Assembly (NCBI GenBank): GCA_905209725.1
Contig: CAJLTZ010000006.1
Span: 1-45,044 of the forward strand
Source: an uncultured Muribaculaceae bacterium
GTDB lineage: Bacteria; Bacteroidota; Bacteroidia; Bacteroidales; Muribaculaceae
Reading direction: 5' to 3'
DNA length: 45,044 nucleotides
Shown here one piece after another: positions 17,094 through 24,773 of this stretch (within the stretch, counting starts at the first letter, position 1; each line of letters begins with the position of its first letter). The translations under genes and the position numbers were made by a program. The notes under the pieces are model-generated. The model saw only the letters and a program-made list of their open reading frames with translations, had not been told where the DNA came from and did not search any database.

Positions 17094-17130
17094 ATAAAGA
17101 GCTAAGCATAAAGATATAAAGAGCTAAGCA
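17094..17130. repeat. 15-nt direct repeat in the nqrF leader
   Basis: ATAAAGAGCTAAGCA occurs at 17094-17108 and again at 17116-17130, a 22-bp period, ending 2 bp before the nqrF ATG. The translation-initiation region appears to have been tandemly duplicated. Confidence 0.8.
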
Positions 17131-17132
17131 AG

Positions 17133-18425
17133 ATGTATATTCTCAATGTGATTCAATGGAACAATGTGATTGTGGCCAGTCTCATTTTCCTCATCATAGT
17201 GTTGGCACTCACCATCATTCTTCTTCTGGCCAAGCACTGGCTGGTGAATTCAGGCGAAGTGGCCATCTCGATCAATGAGGGTCAGAAGCTTCTGCACGCG
17301 CAGGCAGGCAAGACCCTCCTCGCCACCCTTGGCGACAATGGCGTGCATCTTTCATCGGCATGCGGCGGCAAAGGCAGCTGCGGCCAGTGCAAGGTGCAGG
17401 TGGTGTCGGGCGGCGGCGACATCCTCCCCACGGAGGCTGTGCATTTCTCCCGCAAACAGATCAAGGACCATTGGAGGCTCGGATGCCAGGTGAAGGTAAA
17501 GGGCGACCTTGAGATCAAGGTGCCCGAATCGGCGCTCGACGTCAAGGAATGGGAATGCGAAGTGATTTCCAATAAGAATGTGGCTACCTTCATCAAGGAA
17601 TTCATAGTACGTCTCCCGGAAGGGGAACACATGAATTTCATTCCGGGAAGCTACGCACAAATCCGCATCCCCAAGTATGAAATGACCTACGACGGCGATA
17701 TCGACAAGAGCCTCATTGGCGACGAATATCTTCCGGCATGGCAGAAATTCGGACTCTTCGGACTCAAGGCCAAGAATGACGAGGAGACAGTACGCGCCTA
17801 TTCCATGGCCAACTATCCCGAGGAGGGCGACCGAATCATGCTCACCGTGAGAATCGCCACTCCCCCCTTCAAGCCGAAACCCCAGGTAGGATTCCAGGAT
17901 GTGCCCTGCGGCATCGCCTCCTCCTATATATTCTCGCTGAAGCCTGGCGACAAGGTGCTTATGAGCGGCCCCTATGGCGACTTCCATCCCATCGTTGACT
18001 CGAAGGCTGAGATGATTTGGGTGGGCGGCGGCGCCGGTATGGCTCCCCTTCGTGCCCAGATCATGTGGATGACAAAGACTCTGCACACCACCGACCGCGT
18101 GATGCACTATTTCTATGGTGCCCGCGCCCTCAACGAGGTGTTCTATCTCAACGACTTCCTCGCTCTGGAGAAGGAATTCCCCAATTTCCATTTCCACCTC
18201 GCACTCGACCGCCCCGATCCTGCCGCCGATGCAGCGGGCGTGAAATATACCCCCGGATTCGTGCACGACGTGATGTATAAGACATATCTCAAGGACCATG
18301 AGGCTCCCGAGGATATCGAATATTACATGTGCGGTCCCGGCCCGATGAGCAATGCCGTGAACAATATGCTCTATGCCCTCGGCGTCGAGCCCGAAAGCAT
18401 CCATTACGACAACTTCGGCGGATAA
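17133..18425 (+). CDS. nqrF: Na+-NQR subunit F (NADH-oxidising)
   Basis: Electron-input subunit: NADH to FAD to [2Fe-2S]. The 430-residue protein has an N-terminal membrane helix (about 11-34), a ferredoxin-type domain with Cys77, Cys83, Cys86 and Cys118 (the same spacing as Vibrio Cys70/76/79/111), an FAD-binding segment RAYSMANYPEEGD, and a nucleotide-binding GGGAGMAPLRAQI with a C-terminal YYMCGPGPMSNAV. Vibrio NqrF is about 408 residues. It completes the nqr operon; glyA follows 65 bp later without a visible terminator. Confidence 0.98.
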   Translation: MYILNVIQWNNVIVASLIFLIIVLALTIILLLAKHWLVNSGEVAISINEGQKLLHAQAGKTLLATLGDNGVHLSSACGGKGSCGQCKVQVVSGGGDILPTEAVHFSRKQIKDHWRLGCQVKVKGDLEIKVPESALDVKEWECEVISNKNVATFIKEFIVRLPEGEHMNFIPGSYAQIRIPKYEMTYDGDIDKSLIGDEYLPAWQKFGLFGLKAKNDEETVRAYSMANYPEEGDRIMLTVRIATPPFKPKPQVGFQDVPCGIASSYIFSLKPGDKVLMSGPYGDFHPIVDSKAEMIWVGGGAGMAPLRAQIMWMTKTLHTTDRVMHYFYGARALNEVFYLNDFLALEKEFPNFHFHLALDRPDPAADAAGVKYTPGFVHDVMYKTYLKDHEAPEDIEYYMCGPGPMSNAVNNMLYALGVEPESIHYDNFGG

Positions 18426-18490
18426 GCAGACCTGTTCCGGCTTATAATTCAAAGAATATATTACAAACAATAATACCAAGAACTATTATC

Positions 18491-19771
18491 ATGAAAAGAG
18501 ACAACAAAGTATTCGACATCATCGACCGTGAGCATCTGCGCCAGCGTCGCGGCATCGAACTGATCGCCAGTGAGAACTTCGTGAGCGATGAAGTGATGCG
18601 TGCCATGGGCTCCTGCCTCACCAACAAATATGCCGAGGGCTATCCCGCAAAGCGCTACTATGGCGGCTGCCAGATTGTAGACGAGGCCGAGAACCTCGCC
18701 ATCGAGCGTGCCAAGGAACTCTTCGGTGCTGAATGGGCCAATGTACAGCCCCACTCGGGCGCCCAGGCCAATATGGCCGTGTTCATGGCAGTGCTTCAGC
18801 CTGGCGACAAGTTCATGGGTATGGACCTCAGCCATGGCGGTCACCTCTCACATGGCAGTCCCGTGAATTTCTCCGGTCTTATGTTCCAGCCCATCAGCTA
18901 TACGGTAGACGCTGAGACAGGCCGCGTGAACTATGAGGAGATGGAGGAGAAGGCTCGCGCAGAACGTCCGAAACTCATCATCGCCGGCGCCAGCGCCTAT
19001 AGCCGCGAATGGGATTACGCCCGCATCCGCAAACTCGCCGATGAAATCGGCGCAATCTTCATGGTGGATATGGCTCACCCTGCAGGTCTGATCGCCGCAG
19101 GTCTTCTCGAAAACCCGGTGAAGCACGCGCATATCGTCACCACCACCACCCATAAGACTCTCCGTGGCCCGCGAGGCGGCATGATCCTCATGGGCAAGGA
19201 TTTCGACAATCCCTGGGGTAAGAAGACTCCCAAGGGCGAAATCAAGAAGATGTCGGCACTGCTCGACTCCGCAGTATTCCCCGGCGTTCAGGGCGGCCCG
19301 CTCGAGCATGTGATTGCCGCTAAGGCTGTCGCTTTCGGAGAGGCTCTCCAGCCCGAATGGAAGGAATATGCAATGCAGGTGAAGAAGAATGCCAACGCCC
19401 TTGCAAACGCACTCATCGCCCGCGGATACAAGATCATTTCCGACGGCACAGACAACCACTGCATGCTCGTGGACCTTCGCACCAAGTTCCCTGACATGAG
19501 CGGCAAGAAAGCAGAGCGCGTGCTCGTAGAAGCCGACATCACCGCTAATAAGAACATGGTTCCCTACGACTCACGCAGCCCGTTCCTCACCAGCGGTCTC
19601 CGCTTCGGAACAGCCGCCATCACCACCCGTGGTGCCAAAGAGGATCTGATGGAAACAATCGCCGGCCTCATCGACCGCGTGCTTACCAACGCCGATGATT
19701 CCGACACAATCAGTGCCGTGCGCCGCGAAGTCAACGATATGATGAACGAATATCCGATGTTTGCCTGGTAA
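18491..19771 (+). CDS. glyA: Serine hydroxymethyltransferase
   Basis: PLP enzyme that interconverts serine and glycine while loading tetrahydrofolate with a one-carbon unit. The 426 residues include GIELIASENFVSDEVMRAMG, NKYAEGYPAKRYYGGC, and VTTTTHKTLRGPRGG with the PLP lysine at residue 222. ATG 18491 gives the family-typical N terminus (MKRDNKVFDIID); the frame continues upstream to 18329, but that part overlaps nqrF and is not protein-like. It lies downstream of nqrF and may be read through from the nqr promoter. A perfect 12-bp hairpin follows. Confidence 0.97.
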   Translation: MKRDNKVFDIIDREHLRQRRGIELIASENFVSDEVMRAMGSCLTNKYAEGYPAKRYYGGCQIVDEAENLAIERAKELFGAEWANVQPHSGAQANMAVFMAVLQPGDKFMGMDLSHGGHLSHGSPVNFSGLMFQPISYTVDAETGRVNYEEMEEKARAERPKLIIAGASAYSREWDYARIRKLADEIGAIFMVDMAHPAGLIAAGLLENPVKHAHIVTTTTHKTLRGPRGGMILMGKDFDNPWGKKTPKGEIKKMSALLDSAVFPGVQGGPLEHVIAAKAVAFGEALQPEWKEYAMQVKKNANALANALIARGYKIISDGTDNHCMLVDLRTKFPDMSGKKAERVLVEADITANKNMVPYDSRSPFLTSGLRFGTAAITTRGAKEDLMETIAGLIDRVLTNADDSDTISAVRREVNDMMNEYPMFAW

Positions 19772-19798
19772 TCGCGCCGGGCAACATCCCACCCTATC

Positions 19799-19837
19799 AT
19801 CACCCGGCGCATCCTCTTCTCGGGGGCGCCGGGTGAT
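19799..19837 (+). terminator. Hairpin terminator after glyA
   Basis: ATCACCCGGCGC (19799-19810) pairs perfectly with GCGCCGGGTGAT (19826-19837) around a 15-nt loop. No T-run follows. An extra GCGCCGGG at 19774-19781 could pair with the left arm as an alternative fold. Confidence 0.75.
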
Positions 19838-19873
19838 AACCATTTTACACCACACCACAAAAAAATCTTTGAA

Positions 19874-20521
19874 ATGAAAATCGATTTCCCCAAGACTCTC
19901 TTCATCTCCGGCATCGACACTGACGCCGGCAAAAGTTATGCCACCGGTTGGCTGGCAAATCAGATTGCGGCTCAAGGCGAGAGTGTCATCACGCAGAAGC
20001 TCGTGCAGACAGGCTGTCATGACATGAGCGAGGATATCGAGATTCATCGCCGCATAATGGGCACAGGACTTCTGCCGGCCGACCGCCTGCATATCACTGC
20101 CCCGCTCATCTTCAGCTATCCCTGTTCGCCGGAACTTGCAGCACGCATCGACAACCGCGAACTTAACCTCGGTCTTGCCGATGAAGCCACCGAGACGCTT
20201 CTCAAGGAATACTCCCATGTGCTCATCGAGGGTGCCGGAGGATTGATGGTTCCGCTCAAGGGTGACTATCTCGCCATCGACTATGCACGGGAACGCGAAC
20301 TGCCCGTGGTGCTCATCACCAACGGACGGCTCGGCTCAATCAACCATACGCTCCTATCCCTGAGCGCAATCAGCAATGCCGGACTCCGCCTTTTTGCCGT
20401 GATTTATAACGACTATTTCGACTATGACAAAATAATAGCCGACGATACACGTAATTATATCCGACACTGGCTCGAAGCATACTTCCCCGAAACCTTGATG
20501 CTCGAAATGCCTAAGCTTTAG
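19874..20521 (+). CDS. bioD: Dethiobiotin synthetase
   Basis: ATP-dependent carboxylation and ring closure of 7,8-diaminopelargonate to dethiobiotin. The 215-residue protein has the P-loop GIDTDAGKS at residues 13-21 (catalytic Lys20), the substrate region KLVQTGCHD, and EGAGGLMVPL. Length is normal (E. coli 225). It lies over 6 kb from bioA-bioF-bioGC and follows the glyA terminator. No clear TAnnTTTG box is seen in the short gap upstream. Confidence 0.95.
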   Translation: MKIDFPKTLFISGIDTDAGKSYATGWLANQIAAQGESVITQKLVQTGCHDMSEDIEIHRRIMGTGLLPADRLHITAPLIFSYPCSPELAARIDNRELNLGLADEATETLLKEYSHVLIEGAGGLMVPLKGDYLAIDYARERELPVVLITNGRLGSINHTLLSLSAISNAGLRLFAVIYNDYFDYDKIIADDTRNYIRHWLEAYFPETLMLEMPKL

Positions 20522-20589
20522 GCATTATTATCACTATATGCTTTATATCAGAATAGTTTCTACAAATTTAGTTTAAACAACTGCAATCG

Positions 20590-21360
20590 ATGAGCGAAAC
20601 ATTACTCCCACTGAAAGAGGCACTTTGGGCAGCAAGCATCACCAAAGAGAAGCTTGCCGAACTCCCGGCTGCACACTTCGACCGAAGCGTGGTGCTTGTC
20701 GACTCCGAAGAGGGAGCACGACGCGCCGCCGAAATACTCAGGCAGGAAACAGAACTCGGTTTTGACACTGAGACAAGGCCCTCCTTCCGCCGTGGGCAAA
20801 GTTTCAATGTGGCCTTGCTGCAATTATCCACACACTCCGTCTGCTTCCTTATCAGATTGAACAAGATTGGTTTGACGCCGGAGATTAAAAGCATTCTCGA
20901 GGATGAGAATATCCGCAAAATCGGCGTTTCCATCCACGATGATTTCCACAATCTCCACAAGATTTATTCTCTTGAACCCAAGGGATTCATCGACCTTCAG
21001 GGGTTTGTGAAGAATTACAATATCGCCGACAACAGCCTTTCGCGCATCTATGCGATTCTTTTCGGCCAGCGCATCTCCAAAGGGCAGCGGCTCACCAACT
21101 GGGAGGCATCACATCTTACGCTCCATCAGCAGGAATATGCCGCGCTGGATGCTCTTGCATGCATAAAGATCTACGACCATCTAACCACCGTAGGTTTTTC
21201 GGCCGTGGATTCTCCCTATTACCGCGACATCAATGCCACACCCGCACCTGCCCCCAAAGAGGAGCCAAAGAAGGCACAGGAAGCATCTGACACGGATGCT
21301 ACTGCGGAACAGGCCACTGAGAATAAATCAACCCCATCAAAAAGAAAAAATGAAACATAG
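20590..21360 (+). CDS. 3'-5' exonuclease, RNase D/DEDDy type
   Basis: Exonuclease fold with the acidic motifs in order: Exo I GFDTETR (Asp59, Glu61), Exo II around KIGVSIHDDFHNLHKI, and Exo III YAALDALACIKIY with the DEDDy Tyr. These bind two metal ions and cut DNA or RNA from the 3' end; the substrate cannot be told from sequence. After residue 210 comes a low-complexity Pro/Glu/Thr/Lys tail likely to be disordered. Its end overlaps the next small gene by 11 bp. 256 residues; it lacks the HRDC domains of RNase D. Confidence 0.88.
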   Translation: MSETLLPLKEALWAASITKEKLAELPAAHFDRSVVLVDSEEGARRAAEILRQETELGFDTETRPSFRRGQSFNVALLQLSTHSVCFLIRLNKIGLTPEIKSILEDENIRKIGVSIHDDFHNLHKIYSLEPKGFIDLQGFVKNYNIADNSLSRIYAILFGQRISKGQRLTNWEASHLTLHQQEYAALDALACIKIYDHLTTVGFSAVDSPYYRDINATPAPAPKEEPKKAQEASDTDATAEQATENKSTPSKRKNET

Positions 21361-21565
21361 GAAAGGAATCAGGAGATCGGTATGGTTGCCGACGCTGATG
21401 ATATTATATCTGATTGGGATGACCGCATATTTTGCACCGTCGCTGATTGCAGGCGGCGAAATCACACGTCTTGTAGTAGTCACTATAGTAGAACTCATAA
21501 TCATCCTTCTTCTCTTCCTCTTCCTCCGCAAAAAGGAGCAGCGCGACCAGCAAAACGACCAGTAA
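21350..21565 (+). CDS. Small two-helix membrane protein overlapping the exonuclease gene
   Basis: ATG at 21350 lies within the last codons of the exonuclease gene (11-bp overlap, different frame). The 71-residue product has a basic N terminus (MKHRKGIRRS), two hydrophobic helices at about residues 11-30 and 37-58, and a charged tail (RKKEQRDQQNDQ), a clean small membrane protein. The frame is open upstream to 21233, but that part is a shadow of the exonuclease. The overlap suggests translational coupling. No family is recognised. Confidence 0.7.
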   Translation: MKHRKGIRRSVWLPTLMILYLIGMTAYFAPSLIAGGEITRLVVVTIVELIIILLLFLFLRKKEQRDQQNDQ

Positions 21566-22178
21566 TCGGTCTTGCGCCATATACAACCGGCGTATAAATC
21601 CTCATCTCTCATCACTGCTCTTTCACGAGAGCAGCATCCAATTCCATAGCATAAAATCAAGTCTTATGCAAATGATTTTTAGCACAAATCCGAAATAGGC
21701 CAACAATAAGCATATCTGACCATTTGTAAACGGCCTCAAAATGCGCTACAATCTCCTTCCATTAATCCGCTTAAATACAACAACATACTAACCGCCCTTA
21801 CAAATATTTCAAATTTTAACTTTTGCAATTGATTACAACTGAGAAGATTAGACATAAGTCTTACAAATAGGATTTGACGAATTATGTTGTACAATTTGCC
21901 GCAGATTCTGATGTATACTTATTGGCATATTCAGCAAGATATTTCTATAATGTCCGGCATTCTGCCTGCCAAAATTAAGTTTGTCATTATTCTTTAAGCG
22001 TGATTCATTGAGCGTGCTTTGAGAATATTTCTTTTTTTGCTGTGGACGACGAGGACGTCGCCCCTCCCGGACTTGTGGCTCAACCACTGCGACGCGCGGG
22101 AAGTGCAGGGGAATTTGATGGAATTTATATGTTATGCAACATGTTTATGACAAAATGTCAAAAAAACAGGTTGTTTAA
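21566..22178. other. AT-rich gap with no supported gene
   Basis: About 610 bp with no convincing ORF. The left two thirds are AT-rich. A GC-rich patch at about 22038-22115 stands out; on the minus strand it encodes an Arg/Pro/Lys-rich stretch (REGRRPRRPQQKKK) in a 79-codon GTG-start frame (22087-21848) that has the composition of a chance ORF. It may be the decayed end of a gene or a repeat. Confidence 0.4.
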
Positions 22179-22209
22179 TTTGGTGGTCTTACAAAAAAAA
22201 ATAATTTTG
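22179..22209 (+). promoter_or_regulatory. Orphan consensus promoter
   Basis: TTTG at 22179-22182, 19-bp spacer, TAATTTTG at 22202-22209: a perfect Bacteroidetes match on the plus strand. No plus-strand gene follows; the next gene is convergent (lpxH). Confidence 0.7.
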
Positions 22210-22215
22210 CAGTGA

Positions 22216-22300
22216 CCTAAACAATCTTTTTTACCTTAAGATTTTTTACCTGTAGAAACTAATATAAAGGGCAAAGCCGTGAGGCCATGCCCTTTATGTT
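22216..22300 (+). ncRNA. Candidate small RNA
   Basis: From the predicted start near 22216 to the hairpin ending at 22296 the transcript would be about 80-85 nt. It contains two copies of TTTTTTACCT (22227-22236 and 22242-22251, 15-nt period) in an unpaired-looking, U-rich 5' part and a 9-bp terminator-like stem at its 3' end. No ORF. The layout fits a trans-acting small RNA, but nothing proves transcription; the 3' hairpin may simply serve lpxH on the other strand. Confidence 0.4.
22265..22296. terminator. Hairpin between the orphan promoter and lpxH
   Basis: TAAAGGGCA (22265-22273) pairs with TGCCCTTTA (22288-22296); GCC/GGC can pair inside the loop. It lies 30 bp past the lpxH stop on the minus strand and could act in both directions. 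No long T-run on either side. Confidence 0.6.
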
Positions 22301-22318
22301 TAATACTTAAAACTATGG

Positions 22319-22339
22319 CTTATGACTTATGATTTATGA
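22319..22339. repeat. CTTATGA heptamer repeat over the lpxH stop
   Basis: CTTATGA, CTTATGA, TTTATGA in tandem; the lpxH stop codon (22327-22329, minus strand) lies within it. Confidence 0.7.
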
Positions 22340-23091
22340 AGTTCGTGCAGGGTGAGGGAGGTACCGTCCCAAAGGGCGTAGCTGCAGCGGCGTATCCATT
22401 CCCCTAACACCACCATCTCCGCTTCCTTTGTCCCCTCTTTTGTCTGCGCTTGTATCTTCCGGCTCAGGAACAGATGAAGATGGCCATAAATGAAATAGTC
22501 AGTGTCGGGATGCTCTGCCAAATACTCGCTGCTGAAAAGAGTGATACTCTCCATCATGCGCTCTGCATCTTCCGGCGAGGGTCCCTCGAGTTTGCGGGAA
22601 TGCCGGCTCCAATTATAGGCAAAAGGCACTGTCCAGCGTGGATGAATTCCGGAGAACAGTTTCTGACAGGTCTTGCTGCGGAAAAGACGCCGCAAAAAGC
22701 GGAAGGAAGGCTTCAACCGCCCCACCCCGTCGCCATGCGTCAAGTAAAAGGCATGCCCGTCGATTCGCTCCAGGAGACCGCCATCCACCACCTCCACTCC
22801 CAATTCACTCGGGAGATAGTCGAAAATCCAGATATCGTGATTGCCGATGAACCATACCACACGCACACCGCGGTCGGTGAGTTCGGCGATTTTGCCGAAA
22901 AAGCGCACAAAACCACGAGGCACCACATAGCGATACTCATACCAATAATCAAGGATGTCGCCGAGAAGATAAATCACGTCGGCATCATCCTTGATGGAAT
23001 CGAGGAAATCCACCACGCGGCGTTCCTGCTCACGGGAATCCTCGAAATATGGAGCACCCAAATGCAGGTCGCTCAGAAAATATGCACGCAT
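22327..23091 (-). CDS. lpxH: UDP-2,3-diacylglucosamine hydrolase, LpxH-like
   Basis: Metallophosphoesterase that cleaves UDP-2,3-diacylglucosamine to lipid X in lipid A synthesis, on the cytoplasmic membrane face. The 254-residue protein shows all metal-binding motifs: FLSDLHLG (Asp8, His10), LLGDILDYWYEY, IGNHDIW, LTHGDG and YGHLHLFL. The frame opens further upstream to 23244, but that part overlaps the next gene; ATG 23091 shares its A with the stop of the upstream Fe-S gene (TAATG), so translation is coupled. Length is close to E. coli LpxH (240). Confidence 0.92.
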   Translation of the reverse strand: MRAYFLSDLHLGAPYFEDSREQERRVVDFLDSIKDDADVIYLLGDILDYWYEYRYVVPRGFVRFFGKIAELTDRGVRVVWFIGNHDIWIFDYLPSELGVEVVDGGLLERIDGHAFYLTHGDGVGRLKPSFRFLRRLFRSKTCQKLFSGIHPRWTVPFAYNWSRHSRKLEGPSPEDAERMMESITLFSSEYLAEHPDTDYFIYGHLHLFLSRKIQAQTKEGTKEAEMVVLGEWIRRCSYALWDGTSLTLHELHKS

Positions 23092-23429
23092 TATAGGAAT
23101 CCGAGTTCGAGTTTGGCCTCTTCGCTCATCATATCCTGCGTCCATTCCGGCTCGAACACAAGGCGCAGATCCACCTTCTTGGGGCCTTCGATACCCATGA
23201 GTTTCTGCCGCACATCCTCCAGGATGAAATCCGCAGCCGGACATGAGGGAGCAGTGAGAGTCATATCCACATGCAGCGTGCTGTCCTCCTCAGTATACTC
23301 TATTCTATATACGAGGCCGAGATCATAGATATTAACCGGAATCTCGGGGTCGTAGACAGTCTTGAGCACCTCCACCGTCTTTTCAAGGATTCTCTGCTCC
23401 TCGCTCATCTTATCTTCTTTTTCGCTCAT
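23091..23429 (-). CDS. Fe-S cluster assembly factor of the SufT/MIP18 (DUF59) family
   Basis: A 112-residue DUF59 protein with YDPEIPVNIYDLGLVYRIEY and TLTAPSCPAADFI, whose Cys is the conserved reactive residue of the family. Members help mature or deliver Fe-S clusters in the cytosol. Starts at Met1 (23429) or Met8 (23408) are both possible. It lies 12 bp after the beta-barrel gene and overlaps lpxH by one base. The pairing with lpxH is positional only; no functional link is claimed. Confidence 0.9.
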   Translation of the reverse strand: MSEKEDKMSEEQRILEKTVEVLKTVYDPEIPVNIYDLGLVYRIEYTEEDSTLHVDMTLTAPSCPAADFILEDVRQKLMGIEGPKKVDLRLVFEPEWTQDMMSEEAKLELGFL

Positions 23430-23441
23430 GAAATCAAAGTT

Positions 23442-24056
23442 TTATTTTCCTATCAGGAAAGCAAAGTCAATAAACCAGCCCTGAGTTCTGGCTGAGAAAT
23501 TATCGAGTTTGATGGTGCGCACATCATATGTGAGTCCCCACATATATCCTCCGGTGATCTGCAGGCGGCGCCAGAGTTCAGCGCCGATGCCTACCTGTAT
23601 GCCAACCGACCCGGCAGGATTCTCCACAGCCGGGCAATCCTTGTGGGAAAGGTTGAAATTAAAGAGAGGACCGGCAAACACAATCGGCGCCACATATTGC
23701 TCCACGCCGTTAAGGCGTGTATACTTGAAGCGCAGATTGAGGGGGATCTGCAGGGTGTGGAAATAGAGGTTGGTGGTGCCGATACCATCAACAGCCCAGA
23801 TGTGCTGCTGGTCGAAATGAACCTTGCCTCCCCGCATCGTATAGCGCAGTCCGAAATCAAAGCCGAAGCCGATGCCCGGAATCATTACCTCTGCCATAAG
23901 GCCGGCGCTGTATCCGGGCAGCATCTGCGACTCCACAAGATCCTGCTTCCAGTAATAGTCGGAGAAATTCACGCCGACCGACGGCCCCCAGCGGAATTTC
24001 GCGCTGGCTCCAAGGGCTGTGCAGATGAGAAGGAGGGTGATTATTATCTTCCTCAT
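23442..24056 (-). CDS. Outer-membrane beta-barrel protein (porin-like)
   Basis: A 204-residue protein with a signal peptide (MRKIIITLLLICTALGASA) and alternating amphipathic strands rich in Gly, Tyr and Phe: PGIGFGFDFGLRYTMRGGKV, YFHTLQIPLNLRFKYTRL, and a final strand WFIDFAFLIGK. This is the PorT/outer-membrane beta-barrel type common in Bacteroidetes. It is clearly paralogous to the neighbouring gene at 24109-24711 (both have MIPG-x-G followed by an IPLNL strand). Ligand unknown. It heads toward the Fe-S/lpxH pair with a 12-bp gap. Confidence 0.85.
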   Translation of the reverse strand: MRKIIITLLLICTALGASAKFRWGPSVGVNFSDYYWKQDLVESQMLPGYSAGLMAEVMIPGIGFGFDFGLRYTMRGGKVHFDQQHIWAVDGIGTTNLYFHTLQIPLNLRFKYTRLNGVEQYVAPIVFAGPLFNFNLSHKDCPAVENPAGSVGIQVGIGAELWRRLQITGGYMWGLTYDVRTIKLDNFSARTQGWFIDFAFLIGK

Positions 24057-24108
24057 GTTATGCTATATGAGTTTTACAACAGATATCAGTCAATCCGCCG
24101 GTTCTTCA

Positions 24109-24711
24109 TCAGAAGAGCCATGCAGCCGACACCATCCAATAGTTGTTTTTCACCTTGATATCCTTGATATTGCCGGCCTCATTCGACTCCACAAAGTCTT
24201 TCACTATATTGTTGATGCCGAAAGTGTAAGCGCCGGAAATCTGGAGATGGTTGATGAGTTCCACGCCGATACCCACATTCCATCCCCACTGGCAAGTGCG
24301 GTCAACAAATGCATCCTTCTTCAGGAGAAGCGAGAGTGTGGGACCTGTGAAGATCATCGGCTTAACGATGGAAGCCACCATCGGTATGTTGACTTTGTAT
24401 TTGAGGTTGAGAGGAATCTCCAGATAGTTGAGGCCCTTGTCGTATACTTCGCCTTCGGCATCGACCTTGAATTTGAGGCGGGAATACTGGAGGGAGAGGT
24501 CGGCACCCACGCCGAGTCCCGGAATCATGTATTCACCCATCACGCCCACAGTGAAGCCGCAGGAGTTTTTGCCATCGAAAGTTTTGCTGTTGAAGTGCAT
24601 CTTTTCCACGTTGAGACCAACCTTGGGACCAATCTTGAAACCGGCCTGCGCAGAGAGTCCGGACACCATGACCACGAGAGCCACAATCAGTGCAATCTTA
24701 ATTCTTTTCAT
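24109..24711 (-). CDS. Outer-membrane beta-barrel protein (porin-like), paralogue
   Basis: A 200-residue protein beginning MKRIKIALIVALVVMVSGLS (signal peptide), followed by GFKIGPKVGLNVEKM and beta strands such as MIPGLGVGADLSLQYSRLKF and LNYLEIPLNLKYKVNIP, ending in NYWMVSAAWLF with a C-terminal Phe typical of outer-membrane proteins. The frame runs upstream to 24798, but a promoter box at 24733-24740 lies in that part, so Met at 24711 is used. It is first in the minus-strand run of two barrels, Fe-S factor and lpxH. Confidence 0.85.
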   Translation of the reverse strand: MKRIKIALIVALVVMVSGLSAQAGFKIGPKVGLNVEKMHFNSKTFDGKNSCGFTVGVMGEYMIPGLGVGADLSLQYSRLKFKVDAEGEVYDKGLNYLEIPLNLKYKVNIPMVASIVKPMIFTGPTLSLLLKKDAFVDRTCQWGWNVGIGVELINHLQISGAYTFGINNIVKDFVESNEAGNIKDIKVKNNYWMVSAAWLF

Positions 24712-24732
24712 AATCTTAAATAGTTTAAGCCA

Positions 24733-24740
24733 CAAAATTA
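24733..24740 (-). promoter_or_regulatory. -7 box of the beta-barrel/lpxH operon
   Basis: TAATTTTG on the minus strand, 22-29 bp upstream of the ATG at 24711. No good -33 TTTG (TTAG at the expected place). It lies where the -33 of the divergent priA promoter would be. Confidence 0.6.
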
Positions 24741-24761
24741 CGAATTTATACTTAAAATCGC

Positions 24762-24769
24762 TAATTTTG
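24762..24769 (+). promoter_or_regulatory. -7 box of priA
   Basis: TAATTTTG on the plus strand ends 4 bp before the priA GTG at 24774. The start site expected a few bases downstream would coincide with the start codon, implying a leaderless or nearly leaderless mRNA. Confidence 0.6.
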
Positions 24770-24773
24770 CATT

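Noticed and set aside
192..20582. Identical 15-mer TTAGTTTAAACAACT just before prfA (192-206) and before the exonuclease gene (20568-20582)
   Set aside because: About one such 15-base match is expected by chance among all position pairs in 45 kb, and the spacing to the ATG differs. Suggestive position only.
21848..22087. 79-codon minus-strand ORF
   Set aside because: GTG start in a GC-rich patch, Arg/Pro-rich then Asn-rich, no motif and no operon context; reported only as a possible remnant.
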